Shown: positions 27,801 through 36,706, counted from the stretch's first letter. The stretch is DNA of 64,000 nt from CAXBOO01 sp963977425 (GCA_963977425.1 CAXBOO010000003.1:62001-126000); one strand, 5' to 3'. Program-made: numbers and translations. The notes: generated by a model not told the origin, from the sequence alone.

Positions 27801-30195
27801 ACTAGAAGATACTTCTGCTCAAACCCAAGAAAAAATAGAAACAACCTATGGTATTTTTGATTTTGATCACTTGGTTGAACAAGTTGAAAGTCTTAGGAAT
27901 AATGCCGCTTTGAGGGATGAGTTGTTGCAGCAAAATAAGGAGGTTTTACGTGCATTAACAGACCTAGAGGCTGAGTTTGTTCCCATGGTAAATAGTACAC
28001 AAAAACTAGGCTTAAGCGGAAACAATTTCAATCTCTCTGAAATAGAAAATCAAATCAAAAAGATGGATAGGGATATTAAAACATTGCCTACCATGTTACC
28101 CTACTTGCAATCGTTTGCCAAGTTGTCTGTAGATGTACAGAATATCATCAAAAAGCACGATTTCACTTTAGAAACGGCAGAGTGTTTGTTGGCAGAATCG
28201 GCACTTAAAAAATTGTACCATGTCAATTTTAGTTTGTCCAATGCACAGGGCAGTACACTGAAGTATTCTATCAATACCATTCAAAAACTTCACAACGAAA
28301 TACTATCGCTCAATGGAGATTTTTTAATTGAATCTTACAAGTCTAAATTCAAATCACAGCTGCGCAATTCAGAACTTCTTGCTAAACAGCAAAATGAGCA
28401 AGGAAAGAAGGATAAAAAGGCGTTTGTGAAATCTAGAAAGGTGCTGGAAAATGAGTTCAATAAATCCATGCGTTACAAGTCCATTAGAGACTTAAAAACC
28501 AACGAAGCATCGTACATACTCGATATCATAAAACCAATTTGGTTGATGAGTCCTTTGAGCGTTTCAGATACTTTGCCCGTAGATTCTAATTTGTTCGATT
28601 TGGTGATTTTTGATGAAGCCAGTCAAATTACTTTAGAAGAGGGTGTACCTGTGTTATTCCGGAGCAATCAGGTTGTTATTGTCGGAGATGAAATGCAAAT
28701 GCCTCCAACCAATTTTTTCTCGGCAGCTACAAGTACTAAGGACGCTATTGATGAAGAAGCCAACACGGAGCAAATAATTATCGATGCCGATAGTATGCTT
28801 ACGCATGCTAGCAACAAATTAGAAGACATCATGCTATCGTGGCATTTTAGAAGCCAGCACGAATGTTTGATTGGGTTTTCTAACGCTGCATTTTACAAAG
28901 GAGAGTTGTTAACAATTCCCGACCAGTATGTTCGTACTCAGCAGAACAACACTGAGGAAGATCGCGAAGCAGAGTTGCATTGGTTGGATGATGTTATCAG
29001 TTTTCATCATCAAAAAGAAGCGGTTTACACCAAGCGTAAAAACAATGTTGAGGCAAATTATATAGCCGAAATGTTGAAAGAATTGTTGCTGAATAAGCCT
29101 GAGTTGAGCGTCGGAATTGTTGCGTTTTCTATGGAGCAACAAGACAATATAGAACGAGCTATAGACGCATTAGCTACACAAGATGCATCCTTTGCAGAAG
29201 TATTGGAGAAAGCGTACAACAGAACGGAAGATGGTCAAGATATTGGTGTTTTTGTGAAAAATCTTGAAAACGTTCAAGGCGATGAAAGAGATGTCATCAT
29301 CATAAGTGTGTGTTATGGATACAATGTGCAAGGCAAAATGCTGATGAATTTTGGGCCTATTAACCGTAAAGGAGGTGAAAAACGCTTGAATGTTATCTTC
29401 TCTCGAGCCAAAAAACATATGGCAATTGTTTCCTCTATTCAGTTTCATGATATCAAAAACGAATACAACGAAGGAGCAAATTATTTGCGCAAATTCTTAC
29501 AGTATTCTGAACATTTGGCACAAAACAAATCACTGGCAACCGAAGTGCTTCATTCATTAAGCAATTTGGATGAAGTGGTAATGAATTCAGGAAGAACTCA
29601 AAAGGATTTGGTGTTGCAAGACATCGCGCATTTTATAAATGAATTGGGGTATGATTGCGATAGCCAGGTTGGAATGTCGAAATTCAAAATATCTCTGGCT
29701 GTAAAAAGCAAAACAGAGGAGGGGAAATATGTTTTGGGAATAGTGCTCGATTCAGAAGCATTTTATCAAAACAACAACACGCTCGATCAATATGTATTGC
29801 GCCCAGGTTTGTTGTCAGCATTTGGATGGAAGAACACTTTGGTGTTTAGAAAAGATTGGTTGGATAGACCTGCTTTTGTGAAAGAACAATTGAAGCTTTT
29901 GCTGAATGGAAAGGAGGAAATTGTTGAGCAAACTGAACCGAAGCCAAAGGCTAAAGAAGAGGAAAAAGTAGCAACGATTGAAAATCAGGATGTAGTTTAT
30001 TTAGAGTTTAACGACGAGACGTCATCGAAGTTTTGGGAAGTTATCCAAGTTGGAAAAATTCTTAAAATCCGCTTTGGAAGAACCGGAAATAAAAGCCGAG
30101 AAATGGAGAAGGTTTTTGATGATGAATCTTTGGCCTTGAAGGAGAGAGAAAAGTTGATAGCGTCTAAAATCAATAAAGGATATAAGAAGCAATAA
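24826..30195 (+). CDS. Giant SF1 helicase with DUF4011-like, degenerate MTES_1575-like and WGR domains
   Basis: 1,789 residues. An N-terminal region of about 240 residues is unassigned. A DUF4011-like segment has LFEISRRNKLLYF at 258-270. The SF1/COG1112-type motor has Walker A GPPGTGKS (641-648), then an insertion of about 600 residues with coiled coil, then Walker B FDEASQ (D1263, E1264), VGDEMQMPP (from 1286), WHFRSQ (from 1339), QGDERD (D1486) and the arginine-finger motif SRAK (1526-1529). Residues about 1595-1685 resemble the REase_MTES_1575 PD-(D/E)xK fold, but the acidic positions read S1623 and V1640, so cleavage is doubtful. A WGR domain closes the protein (about 1723-1789, RFGRTG at 1749-1754). 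It is likely a nucleic-acid-sensing motor; defence against foreign DNA or damage response is inferred. Confidence 0.85.
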   Translation: MTSETLSIAQFKEELKENGGLYNDDLVALFLPLIKEITTAHEENKIVRLYLTQNLVIVDRALAFAAKDKHDPDLNYTAIRVISNKDKNTIFEVTERLKQETEIGTGNIDVTSQNLRENGDASDVKKPVYLTNFNTYEQELGHYDQKTELFVCGMLMASFAFDLNFSNHDDLATFVHNRGQLHLLNSRLHPNLLYIIEQLTELDRHKRTRETHNLIWQLENYKDFDIENQVDITLTEGFIKHETSTRNSWVLNKLKSRLFEISRRNKLLYFQSGFKFLNLTVASVPTVLYYENIQEKDLFLWNRDVAGKVKSQDKINLNKYLQFDEAGYVGSYLDKIRNEARKDINEYGFSQLKLVLTFLNWYNFKEDKTEKITSPLLIMPVTLVKKVGVKDSFTLQSNSTEAEVNPVLVHYLKELYNIDLPDSIDLEKVDVKDFYTKLSSIISNADKDIKLGLVDKPKIKLIQSIAKQKATNYQKKNRYRTQEFNVSNFNYSYNTRNYNPLGNQIFKKHIRPQSSVLEYLVNDDIQVDNEAFAQTKTRSLYSIDQEGGSNPYHWEYDMCNITLGNFNYKKMSLVRDYATILEEEPNNLVFNELFSDAPKKLATDNEVLNQYEDNFYVLNADATQGKAISKAKTGNNIIIQGPPGTGKSQTITNLIADFASRGKKVLFVCEKRAALDVVYARLKQRNIHHLASLIHDSQTDKKEFVMDAKSTYEKFIQEDSRLDELQQLLQSKKERIKDELAKIEAFHLLHQKTFDEVGVSFISFIDRLLFLRKETDGQTAELKSKEPTYAQWKEAEETLCDFSEGLDSLGFNVSPSQYSLKSLSKEIVTEASPLQSTQNAINEVLNICSEWTELGEMHQFENLFSKSIMEFKAYCSFAKIVLNLMNHHQNEVLFGSSIKANELDKLLKELKSLQKELQKTKEENQHWLNKLNRQETKDALEITRKFERKFYAFIIPSFGRVKKLLRECYDMQQHKLAPSFTTILEKLEQEYQLEDTSAQTQEKIETTYGIFDFDHLVEQVESLRNNAALRDELLQQNKEVLRALTDLEAEFVPMVNSTQKLGLSGNNFNLSEIENQIKKMDRDIKTLPTMLPYLQSFAKLSVDVQNIIKKHDFTLETAECLLAESALKKLYHVNFSLSNAQGSTLKYSINTIQKLHNEILSLNGDFLIESYKSKFKSQLRNSELLAKQQNEQGKKDKKAFVKSRKVLENEFNKSMRYKSIRDLKTNEASYILDIIKPIWLMSPLSVSDTLPVDSNLFDLVIFDEASQITLEEGVPVLFRSNQVVIVGDEMQMPPTNFFSAATSTKDAIDEEANTEQIIIDADSMLTHASNKLEDIMLSWHFRSQHECLIGFSNAAFYKGELLTIPDQYVRTQQNNTEEDREAELHWLDDVISFHHQKEAVYTKRKNNVEANYIAEMLKELLLNKPELSVGIVAFSMEQQDNIERAIDALATQDASFAEVLEKAYNRTEDGQDIGVFVKNLENVQGDERDVIIISVCYGYNVQGKMLMNFGPINRKGGEKRLNVIFSRAKKHMAIVSSIQFHDIKNEYNEGANYLRKFLQYSEHLAQNKSLATEVLHSLSNLDEVVMNSGRTQKDLVLQDIAHFINELGYDCDSQVGMSKFKISLAVKSKTEEGKYVLGIVLDSEAFYQNNNTLDQYVLRPGLLSAFGWKNTLVFRKDWLDRPAFVKEQLKLLLNGKEEIVEQTEPKPKAKEEEKVATIENQDVVYLEFNDETSSKFWEVIQVGKILKIRFGRTGNKSREMEKVFDDESLALKEREKLIASKINKGYKKQ

Positions 30196-30241
30196 TTAAC
30201 ACTCTAATCTTCATTATGTAACTTGCGACCTATTTTGGATT

Positions 30242-30835
30242 ATGAATATTGAAATATTTACTAGAATAAGTTTTGCTTCTATGCTATTTCTTGTGGTTGC
30301 ATGTGACGATAAAATCGATTCTAATTCGGTAGTTAATCCCGAAAATGAAATTGTTATAATAGGCGATGCACCTTATGAGTTGTTAAAGTCGGTAAACTTC
30401 AATGAAATGGCGGATACCGCACTGTGGAGTTGGACAAATAATGGAAATCTGACAGTTGATAATACCAGCAAAGTAGGGGATAGCACGGTAGTTTACATGG
30501 AAGCTGAATACGATTGTTTTAGAGCTGAAATAAAACAAGGAGTACCCATAGTACTTCAACAAGAATCGGCTATTGAGTTCAGTTATTTATTGCCTAGAAC
30601 AACTTTCAATGATATTCGGCATGGAGAAGGACTTGTTTGTTCTGGGGCATGTAAACTGGAAATTTATCAAGGCAACGAAATCTTGTTTTCGGAATGGTTG
30701 AGTGAAACGTCTGTTTGGACCAACCTTCAATTTTTGTTTCGAACTAAAAAGACTGAAGAAGTAAAAATTAAATTCATTCTGGGCACTAGAAAAGGGTTTT
30801 GGATAGATAACATCAAATACTTTCAGAAGTTATAA
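30242..30835 (+). CDS. Lipoprotein, uncharacterised
   Basis: 197 residues with a lipoprotein signal ending in VVAC, followed by an acidic Asp/Asn/Ser linker. The mature domain is strand-rich (LKSVNFNEMADTALWSWTN, FSYLLPRT, KLEIYQGNEILFSEWLS, VKIKFILGTRKGFWIDNIKYF) and looks like a jelly-roll/galactose-binding-like sandwich. No enzyme motif is visible. It is not obviously part of the helicase operon. Confidence 0.6.
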   Translation: MNIEIFTRISFASMLFLVVACDDKIDSNSVVNPENEIVIIGDAPYELLKSVNFNEMADTALWSWTNNGNLTVDNTSKVGDSTVVYMEAEYDCFRAEIKQGVPIVLQQESAIEFSYLLPRTTFNDIRHGEGLVCSGACKLEIYQGNEILFSEWLSETSVWTNLQFLFRTKKTEEVKIKFILGTRKGFWIDNIKYFQKL

Positions 30836-30925
30836 TGTAATCTAGGGTGGAATTTGGGTGATTATCACTTGCTAATTCAAAAATTATTAAGTGTTTTGGA
30901 GCATTATTGAATATTCCGCCAAGCA

Positions 30926-31999
30926 ATGCAGATTCCTCAACTTACGTTTACGCGTTTTATCGCCAGTATATCTATAGTAATTCTTCACTATGGTTTGTTT
31001 TCTTGGCCGATTAGCAGTGATTTGTTTTCTCCATTTCAAATGGAATTGGTTTCGGCCATGAGTTACTTTTTTGTTTTATCGGGTTTTATTTTGGTAATCT
31101 CATCGGTACGTAACAATAGCTTACCTGATGATATCAATAGCAAGGTGTTTTGGAAAAGACGAGCAGCTAGAATTTTGCCTATTTACTTATTAGCATTGGT
31201 AGTGTTTTTCTGCATCAACTTCAATTACGATCCTACTATTCCGTTAAAATGGCAAATACAGTCATATTATCACTCAATATTCTTGTTGCAATCGTGGAAA
31301 TATAAGATGGCATTGGATGTAAACTATCCTTCTTGGAGTTTGTCTGTAGAGGCCTTTTTCTATTTCATTTTCCCTTGGTTGTATGGCAATGTGAAATCGC
31401 TAAGTACAAAACGTTTGGTTTGGATTTCGGTTATAGCTTGGGCGCTTAATCTGTACGTTTTTATAAGCCTTAAGGCGGAAAATGTACCTGAGAATTTCAT
31501 TAAATTTTTCCCGCTATTGCATGTGTCTACTTTTCTAATTGGTATGTGCTCGGCTGTTGTATATGTCAAAAATCGCGATTGGTTTCACACTAAAGCCAAG
31601 AAGTCTGTTTTCTTGATTACTAGCGTTTTATCGATTGCAATTCTATATGGATCGTATAAAAACTTTGAAATTTTCAACTACCAACACAATGGGTTGTTGG
31701 CGCCCTGGTTTATTTTTATTTTTTATTCATTGGCTTTAACAAAAGGAAAGTTTGCACAGCTTCTATCCAGTAAACCATTGATTTTCCTAGGTGGAATAAG
31801 CTATTCTGTTTACATTCTGCAATGGCCTGTGATGCAGATATGTCAAAAGTATATTCCGGGGCTAAACGAAATGAATCAAAGCGAAATATTCTATCCGTAT
31901 TTACTCATTTTACTTGCTGTGTCTAGTTTAACGTACCTCTACATTGAAAAACCCGCAAGGACATTCATCAATAAACTGGGAACGAAACCCTTGGGGTGA
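30926..31999 (+). CDS. Acyltransferase-3 family membrane O-acyltransferase
   Basis: 357 residues with about ten membrane spans. The N-terminal TRFIASISIVILHYG carries the R10...H21 pair expected in this family, and SYFFVLSGFILVIS and PSWSLSVEAFFYFIFPW are typical. Such enzymes acetylate surface or periplasmic glycans using cytosolic acyl donors. No glycan gene cluster is adjacent, so the substrate is unknown. Confidence 0.9.
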   Translation: MQIPQLTFTRFIASISIVILHYGLFSWPISSDLFSPFQMELVSAMSYFFVLSGFILVISSVRNNSLPDDINSKVFWKRRAARILPIYLLALVVFFCINFNYDPTIPLKWQIQSYYHSIFLLQSWKYKMALDVNYPSWSLSVEAFFYFIFPWLYGNVKSLSTKRLVWISVIAWALNLYVFISLKAENVPENFIKFFPLLHVSTFLIGMCSAVVYVKNRDWFHTKAKKSVFLITSVLSIAILYGSYKNFEIFNYQHNGLLAPWFIFIFYSLALTKGKFAQLLSSKPLIFLGGISYSVYILQWPVMQICQKYIPGLNEMNQSEIFYPYLLILLAVSSLTYLYIEKPARTFINKLGTKPLG

Positions 32000-32099
32000 C
32001 AAAACGTGCGATCAAAAGCATTAAAGATGTATTTTGTGGCTACCAAACCAACTTGAGTTGTATTCATAAGTAGTACAACCCGAGCCTACTCTTTTCATT

Positions 32100-34394
32100 A
32101 TGAACAACATTGAAAGCCAAATTCTAGCATTATCGATTAGATTGAAGCAGTTAGAAGCCAATCACAATGCGGTTTTAAAGGATATTGTTGCGTTAAAAAG
32201 AGAAATAGAAGAACTTCAAAATGCAAGTGCTCAATCAGATACTGGATATTCTACAGTGGAGGAAGAGCCAACAGTTGTTCCTGTTCAAAATGCAGAAGTC
32301 ATTCAGAATTTCCTGAATAAAACTGGAGGAAATGCTCAGTCAAAGCCAGAAAAGAAGAACAACAATTTAGAAGCATTTATTGGAGAAAACGTCATTAGTA
32401 AAATCGGAATCATCATCACTATTATTGGAGCTGTAATAGGCACTAAATACAGTATTGAACACGATTTAATCACCCCACAAATGCGCTTGTTACTTGGCAT
32501 GGGGCTTGGGCTAGGTTTGTTGGGTTTAGGACTGAAACTAAAAAGTAAATACGATTTGTACAGTGCTGTTTTATCGAGTGGCGCTCTCGCTATTTTGTAT
32601 TTTTCGGTTTTTGCTGCTTACAATTATTACGGATTCATAGCGCAAACTTGGGCTTTTGTATTCATGCTCATTATTACATCTGGTGGAGTGTATCTTGCAT
32701 TATGGCACAACAAACAGGTTATTGCACACATTGGTTTGGTTGGCGCATATGCTGTACCATTATTGCTTTCCGATGGGTCTGGTAACATAGGTTTTCTGTT
32801 TGCTTTTACCACCTTAGTCAATGCCGGAATTTTAGCCATTGCATATGCTAAGAATTGGCGACAACTCCGTTTTACATCTTTCGCCTTTACTTGGTTAATC
32901 TTCATCGTGTGGTTCGTAGATAAGTACAATTCTAACAATCACGAAGGGATGGCATTGCTGTTTTTAGCGTCCAATTTCCTGATTTTTTATGCCAGTATTC
33001 TGATATTCAAACTGAAGAAATTAGAAGCTTTTGACAAACAAGATGTGGGTTTAATTCTCACCAACACATTTGTCTTTTTTGGTTTGTTCTATGCTACTAT
33101 AGAGTCTAACTCAATTGGAGAGAAGTTCTTAGGTCTTCTAACAATTTTAGTTGCTATGGTTCATCTAGGGGCTGCTTTTACAGTGTACAAGCGCAAATTA
33201 TCTGACAACAGCTTATTTCAGTTTCTAATTGGTTTAAGTATAACGTTTGTGGTGTTAGCCGGACCTATTCAATTCGATGGTCATTGGGTTACATTGTTGT
33301 GGACAGGACAAGCGGTAGCCTTGTTCTATGTTGGAAGGAAACAAGCGAAACCTTTTTACGAACAATTGGCTTATCCAATGATGTTGTTTGCATCATTAAG
33401 CATGTTTCAAGATTGGGCTGAGTACAGCCAGTTGCGTCCAAGTAAGAATGGCTACACTTTGTTAAACATCAATTTTGTTACCTCCATTGTGTTTGCTTCA
33501 GCATTTGCATTTATAGTTTATCTTCAAAAAACCATCAAAACATTGTTGGTTACCAACAGTGAGTATAAATACAAGTTTCAAACCTATTTAGCTCCATTGG
33601 TATTGCTTTTGGCAGGCTTTGTTACTTTCAGAATAGAGCTGTCACAGTATTGGTCTGAAATGATTCATTATGCCGATTCGCACTATGATAAGATGAATTT
33701 CAAACAATTGAAAACCATTTGGGAAGTGAACTACAATGTACTTTACTGTGTGGTATTAATTGCATTGAACATCAAACGAATTCAATCTAAAGAACTCAGT
33801 TTGGTTACTATTGGAGTAGGCTTGTTTTCGGCCTTAATGTTTCTTGTTTTAGGGCTTTACGGAGTCAGCGAATTGAGGGAGGCTTTTTTATCAGAACCTA
33901 TAGGCAATAGAAAGTTTGGCTTGATTGGAGTACGATACGTTTCATTGATGTTTTTTACAGCGTTAACAATGGCATTGTATCAATACAGAAAAACAAATTT
34001 ATTGGATTTTAAACTTGAAACTGGATTTGGAATTGCGTTTCATATAGCACTAATATGGATTTTAAGCAGCGAATTACTCCATTGGTTGGATGTTGCAGAT
34101 GTGGCAAACAGCTACAAATTGTGGTTGAGTATTTTATGGGGTGTTTATTCGTTGTCGCTTATTTTGTTTGGAATATTGCGAGGTAAAAAAATGTTGCGCA
34201 TAATAGCTATATCCTTATTTGGGATTACGTTGGTTAAACTATTTGTTTATGATATTGCTCATCATAACAGCATTTCAAAAACCATAGTATTCATTTCACT
34301 AGGTGTATTGTTGCTTGTAATTTCATATTTATACAACAAATTCAAATCGCGTATAAGTGAAGAGAATGAAACATTAGAAGACAAAAACACATGA
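32100..34394 (+). CDS. DUF2339 multi-pass membrane protein
   Basis: 764 residues. The first about 100 residues form a coiled-coil/linker cytoplasmic segment (QLEANHNAVLKDIVALKREI), followed by about 20 hydrophobic spans. The segment ENVISKIGIIITIIGAVIGTKYSIE and the GMGLGLGLLGLGL run are typical of DUF2339. The function is unknown; the domain is common in Bacteroidota. The last codons overlap the FMN-reductase start by 4 bases. Confidence 0.85.
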   Translation: MNNIESQILALSIRLKQLEANHNAVLKDIVALKREIEELQNASAQSDTGYSTVEEEPTVVPVQNAEVIQNFLNKTGGNAQSKPEKKNNNLEAFIGENVISKIGIIITIIGAVIGTKYSIEHDLITPQMRLLLGMGLGLGLLGLGLKLKSKYDLYSAVLSSGALAILYFSVFAAYNYYGFIAQTWAFVFMLIITSGGVYLALWHNKQVIAHIGLVGAYAVPLLLSDGSGNIGFLFAFTTLVNAGILAIAYAKNWRQLRFTSFAFTWLIFIVWFVDKYNSNNHEGMALLFLASNFLIFYASILIFKLKKLEAFDKQDVGLILTNTFVFFGLFYATIESNSIGEKFLGLLTILVAMVHLGAAFTVYKRKLSDNSLFQFLIGLSITFVVLAGPIQFDGHWVTLLWTGQAVALFYVGRKQAKPFYEQLAYPMMLFASLSMFQDWAEYSQLRPSKNGYTLLNINFVTSIVFASAFAFIVYLQKTIKTLLVTNSEYKYKFQTYLAPLVLLLAGFVTFRIELSQYWSEMIHYADSHYDKMNFKQLKTIWEVNYNVLYCVVLIALNIKRIQSKELSLVTIGVGLFSALMFLVLGLYGVSELREAFLSEPIGNRKFGLIGVRYVSLMFFTALTMALYQYRKTNLLDFKLETGFGIAFHIALIWILSSELLHWLDVADVANSYKLWLSILWGVYSLSLILFGILRGKKMLRIIAISLFGITLVKLFVYDIAHHNSISKTIVFISLGVLLLVISYLYNKFKSRISEENETLEDKNT

Positions 34395-34921
34395 AGAAAA
34401 TTATAGCTTTTGGAGCTAGCACGAGCAAAAACTCAATCAATCAAAAATTGGCTGTTTTTGTTGGTAGTAAATTAGAAAATATCGAGCTATCTGTATTGGA
34501 CTTGAACAATTTTGAAGCTCCGTTGTATAGCATCGATAGGGAAACGGAAATGGGTATTCCATCAGAGATAAAAGCATTGAACTCAGAATTCGCTTCAGCC
34601 GATGGTTTTGTTGTGTCGATGGCAGAACATAATGGATCGTATAGTGCGGCCTTTAAAAATGCGTACGATTGGTTGTCGCGACTGGATAAAGTAGTGTGGA
34701 AGAACAAACCCATGTTGCTTTTGGCTACATCGCCAGGTGCAAGAGGAGGTAAAGGTGTTTTAGATACAGCATCGGCTACTTTCCCTAGAATGGGTGCTGA
34801 GCTAATTGCTACATTTTCTTTGCCTTCATTTCAAACTAATTTAGTGGATAATGAGATTCAAGATGAAGCTTTGAAAGTAGATTTGGATTCTAAAATTGAA
34901 CTGTTCTTAAAATCTATTTAA
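34391..34921 (+). CDS. NADPH-dependent FMN reductase family protein
   Basis: 176 residues with a flavodoxin-like fold: FGASTSKNSINQKLA (phosphate-binding loop for FMN), a YSIDRETEMGIP segment, VVSMAEHNGSYSAAFKNAYDWLSR and LLATSPGARGGKGVL. It should reduce FMN, quinones or azo dyes with NAD(P)H. Its start overlaps the DUF2339 stop by 4 bases, and the next gene begins 2 bases after its own stop. Confidence 0.9.
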   Translation: MKKIIAFGASTSKNSINQKLAVFVGSKLENIELSVLDLNNFEAPLYSIDRETEMGIPSEIKALNSEFASADGFVVSMAEHNGSYSAAFKNAYDWLSRLDKVVWKNKPMLLLATSPGARGGKGVLDTASATFPRMGAELIATFSLPSFQTNLVDNEIQDEALKVDLDSKIELFLKSI

Positions 34922-34923
34922 AC

Positions 34924-35388
34924 ATGTCATTGACAAAATTAATACATCACTATACTGAATCAGAAGATCAAAAACTGATGAAAAAATACACGTATTTGGA
35001 GCAGTTGTTGGAATTATTGAATAATAAAGAGTTTTCTGAAGAAACAGAAATGGCTTTGAATGAGGTGATTGCAAAAATGAACATGCTACAGAGCAATGTG
35101 AAAATCCAGAAGAAAGCATTGTCTAGGCAACAAACAGCTTTGCTTAGGATTTTAGAAACCAAGGAAAAATTGGTAGTAAGAAATCATTACAGAAATACTT
35201 GGATAGCATTGGGTATGTCGGCATTTGGAATACCAATAGGAGTAGCAATAGGTGCCAGTATGGACAACATGAGTTTAGTTGGTTATGGTTTATCCATAGG
35301 CATGATTATAGGATTGGTGTATGGTATGTTGAAAGATAAAGCTGCAGCCAAAGAAGATCGACAATTGGATATAGAACTACAACCCTAA
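34924..35388 (+). CDS. Small membrane protein with coiled coil and Gly-rich span
   Basis: 154 residues. The first about 90 are helical and charged (coiled-coil-like). A hydrophobic Gly/Ile-rich pair of spans follows (TWIALGMSAFGIPIGVAIGA; LVGYGLSIGMIIGLVYGML), with a glycine-zipper look, then an acidic tail. No known family. It is in the FMN-reductase transcription unit. Confidence 0.55.
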   Translation: MSLTKLIHHYTESEDQKLMKKYTYLEQLLELLNNKEFSEETEMALNEVIAKMNMLQSNVKIQKKALSRQQTALLRILETKEKLVVRNHYRNTWIALGMSAFGIPIGVAIGASMDNMSLVGYGLSIGMIIGLVYGMLKDKAAAKEDRQLDIELQP

Positions 35389-35403
35389 AATGAGCATGAA
35401 AGA

Positions 35404-36048
35404 ATGCTGAAAATCAGTTTTAAGATTGTCTTGTTTTGTATCGCCCTAACACTAATAGGGCTATTGTTGGTTTGGTCTGCTCATCAAGCAATATCGAACA
35501 ATGCGGAAGGGAAGATTTATGCACATGTAGAGGATATCCCTTACAACAAAGTAGGTTTGGTATTGGGAACTGCCAAAACCCTTAAACATGGCAGAGAGAA
35601 CCTCTATTTTACGTATCGTATAGCTGCTACAGTTAAGCTTTTCAAAGCCAAGAAAATTGACTTCATTTTGGTGAGTGGCGATAATGGGCATAAAGGATAC
35701 GACGAGCCTTCGGATTTTAAGCAAGCACTCATAGAAAGGGGTATTCCCGAAAACAAAATATTTCTCGATTATGCGGGCTTCAGAACATTGGATTCGGTTG
35801 TGAGAGCAAAAAAAGTATTTGGGTTAACGGAAATTACATTCATTTCGCAACAATTTCACAACGAAAGAGCCATTTATTTGGCCGAGCATTTTGGCATTAA
35901 ACCAATAGCATTCAAGGCTAAAGATGTTTCAAGAAAATACAGCATTAAAGTCCGAATACGCGAGTATTTTGCTAGAATAAAGATGTTTATTGATTTTATT
36001 ATTGGTACAGAACCCAAGTTTTTGGGTGACCCAATTGTTATCAATTAA
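35404..36048 (+). CDS. SanA-like DUF218/ElyC family envelope protein
   Basis: 214 residues with one N-terminal membrane span (about 6-26) and a periplasmic DUF218 domain: VGLVLGTAKTLKHGRENLYF, IDFILVSGDNGHKGYDEPSDF, YAGFRTLDSVVRAKKVFG and FISQQFHNERAIYLAEHFGI. These match E. coli SanA and YdcF-type proteins, implicated in envelope integrity and vancomycin resistance, with an undefined reaction. The call is good at family level. Confidence 0.88.
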   Translation: MLKISFKIVLFCIALTLIGLLLVWSAHQAISNNAEGKIYAHVEDIPYNKVGLVLGTAKTLKHGRENLYFTYRIAATVKLFKAKKIDFILVSGDNGHKGYDEPSDFKQALIERGIPENKIFLDYAGFRTLDSVVRAKKVFGLTEITFISQQFHNERAIYLAEHFGIKPIAFKAKDVSRKYSIKVRIREYFARIKMFIDFIIGTEPKFLGDPIVIN

Positions 36049-36075
36049 CTTGTTTAACACTCTTTTTTCTAAGCG

Positions 36076-36411
36076 ATGAATTACAACGATAAAATTTTCA
36101 AACCCATATCAAACTCATCTAATGGTGAAGTAAGTTCTGATATGGAATTTCATTACCATCAAAATGGTGGTATTTTGACCTGCTATTACAAAGGACCCAA
36201 TATCAAACAAGGGCATTTAATAGGGCTTGTAAGTAAAGACGGCAGTATAGATATGCGTTATCATCAAATAAACGCCAAAGGGGAAATTTGTACAGGAAAA
36301 TGCTTGTCTATACCCGAAAAACTTTCCAATGGAAAAATTCGTTTGCACGAAAAATGGCAATGGACTTCTGGCGATGAGTCGTTTGGGGAATCCATTTTGG
36401 AAGAGGTTTAG
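36076..36411 (+). CDS. Small conserved beta-rich protein, unknown function
   Basis: 111 residues, soluble, strand-rich (GGILTCYYKGPNIKQGHLIG, GSIDMRYHQINAKGEICTGKC, IRLHEKWQWTSGD). Homologues are common in Bacteroidota and, from memory, are often labelled N-acetylglutamate synthase. I see no GNAT motif and do not accept that label. No function is assigned. Confidence 0.7.
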   Translation: MNYNDKIFKPISNSSNGEVSSDMEFHYHQNGGILTCYYKGPNIKQGHLIGLVSKDGSIDMRYHQINAKGEICTGKCLSIPEKLSNGKIRLHEKWQWTSGDESFGESILEEV

Positions 36412-36541
36412 CCATTTGCATTGTGTGTTTTTGACATTTAGCTATCATTTGATGTAGTTTGTCAACAATTAATGTGTAAAAGATATTTTTTAAATGCAAT
36501 TATGCATGTTGGTTTGAAGTAGATTGTTTCAATTTTCCTCC

Positions 36542-36706
36542 ATGACGAAATCGATATTACTCTCGGCAGTTATTTGGGCATGTGCTATGTTTGGCGCAGC
36601 ATACTTTTTTGGCAATCATCCAGAAAAGAACAATTACATCGCATTTTTGGCCTTACTCGCCTTTATCCACTCCATGCTGAATAAAGTATATACATCTAAA
36701 AAATGA
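36542..36706 (+). CDS. Short membrane protein coupled to PrsW
   Basis: 54 residues from the ATG at 36542 (an upstream TTG at 36524 is less likely), with two hydrophobic spans and a basic C-terminus. The stop overlaps the PrsW-family start by 4 bases (ATGA), so the two are translationally coupled. Confidence 0.6.
   Translation: MTKSILLSAVIWACAMFGAAYFFGNHPEKNNYIAFLALLAFIHSMLNKVYTSKK

Noticed and set aside
28909..29448. Two ORFs antisense to the helicase
   Set aside because: They lie wholly inside the helicase motor region and have no recognisable features.
30225..30241. TATTTTG boxes upstream of 30242, 20664 and 32100
   Set aside because: They miss the TAnnTTTG spacing by one base and lack a TTG at the expected distance.
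36076..36411. Label of N-acetylglutamate synthase for the 111-residue protein
   Set aside because: No GNAT acetyl-CoA loop or synthase motif is visible; the label appears to be a propagated misannotation.
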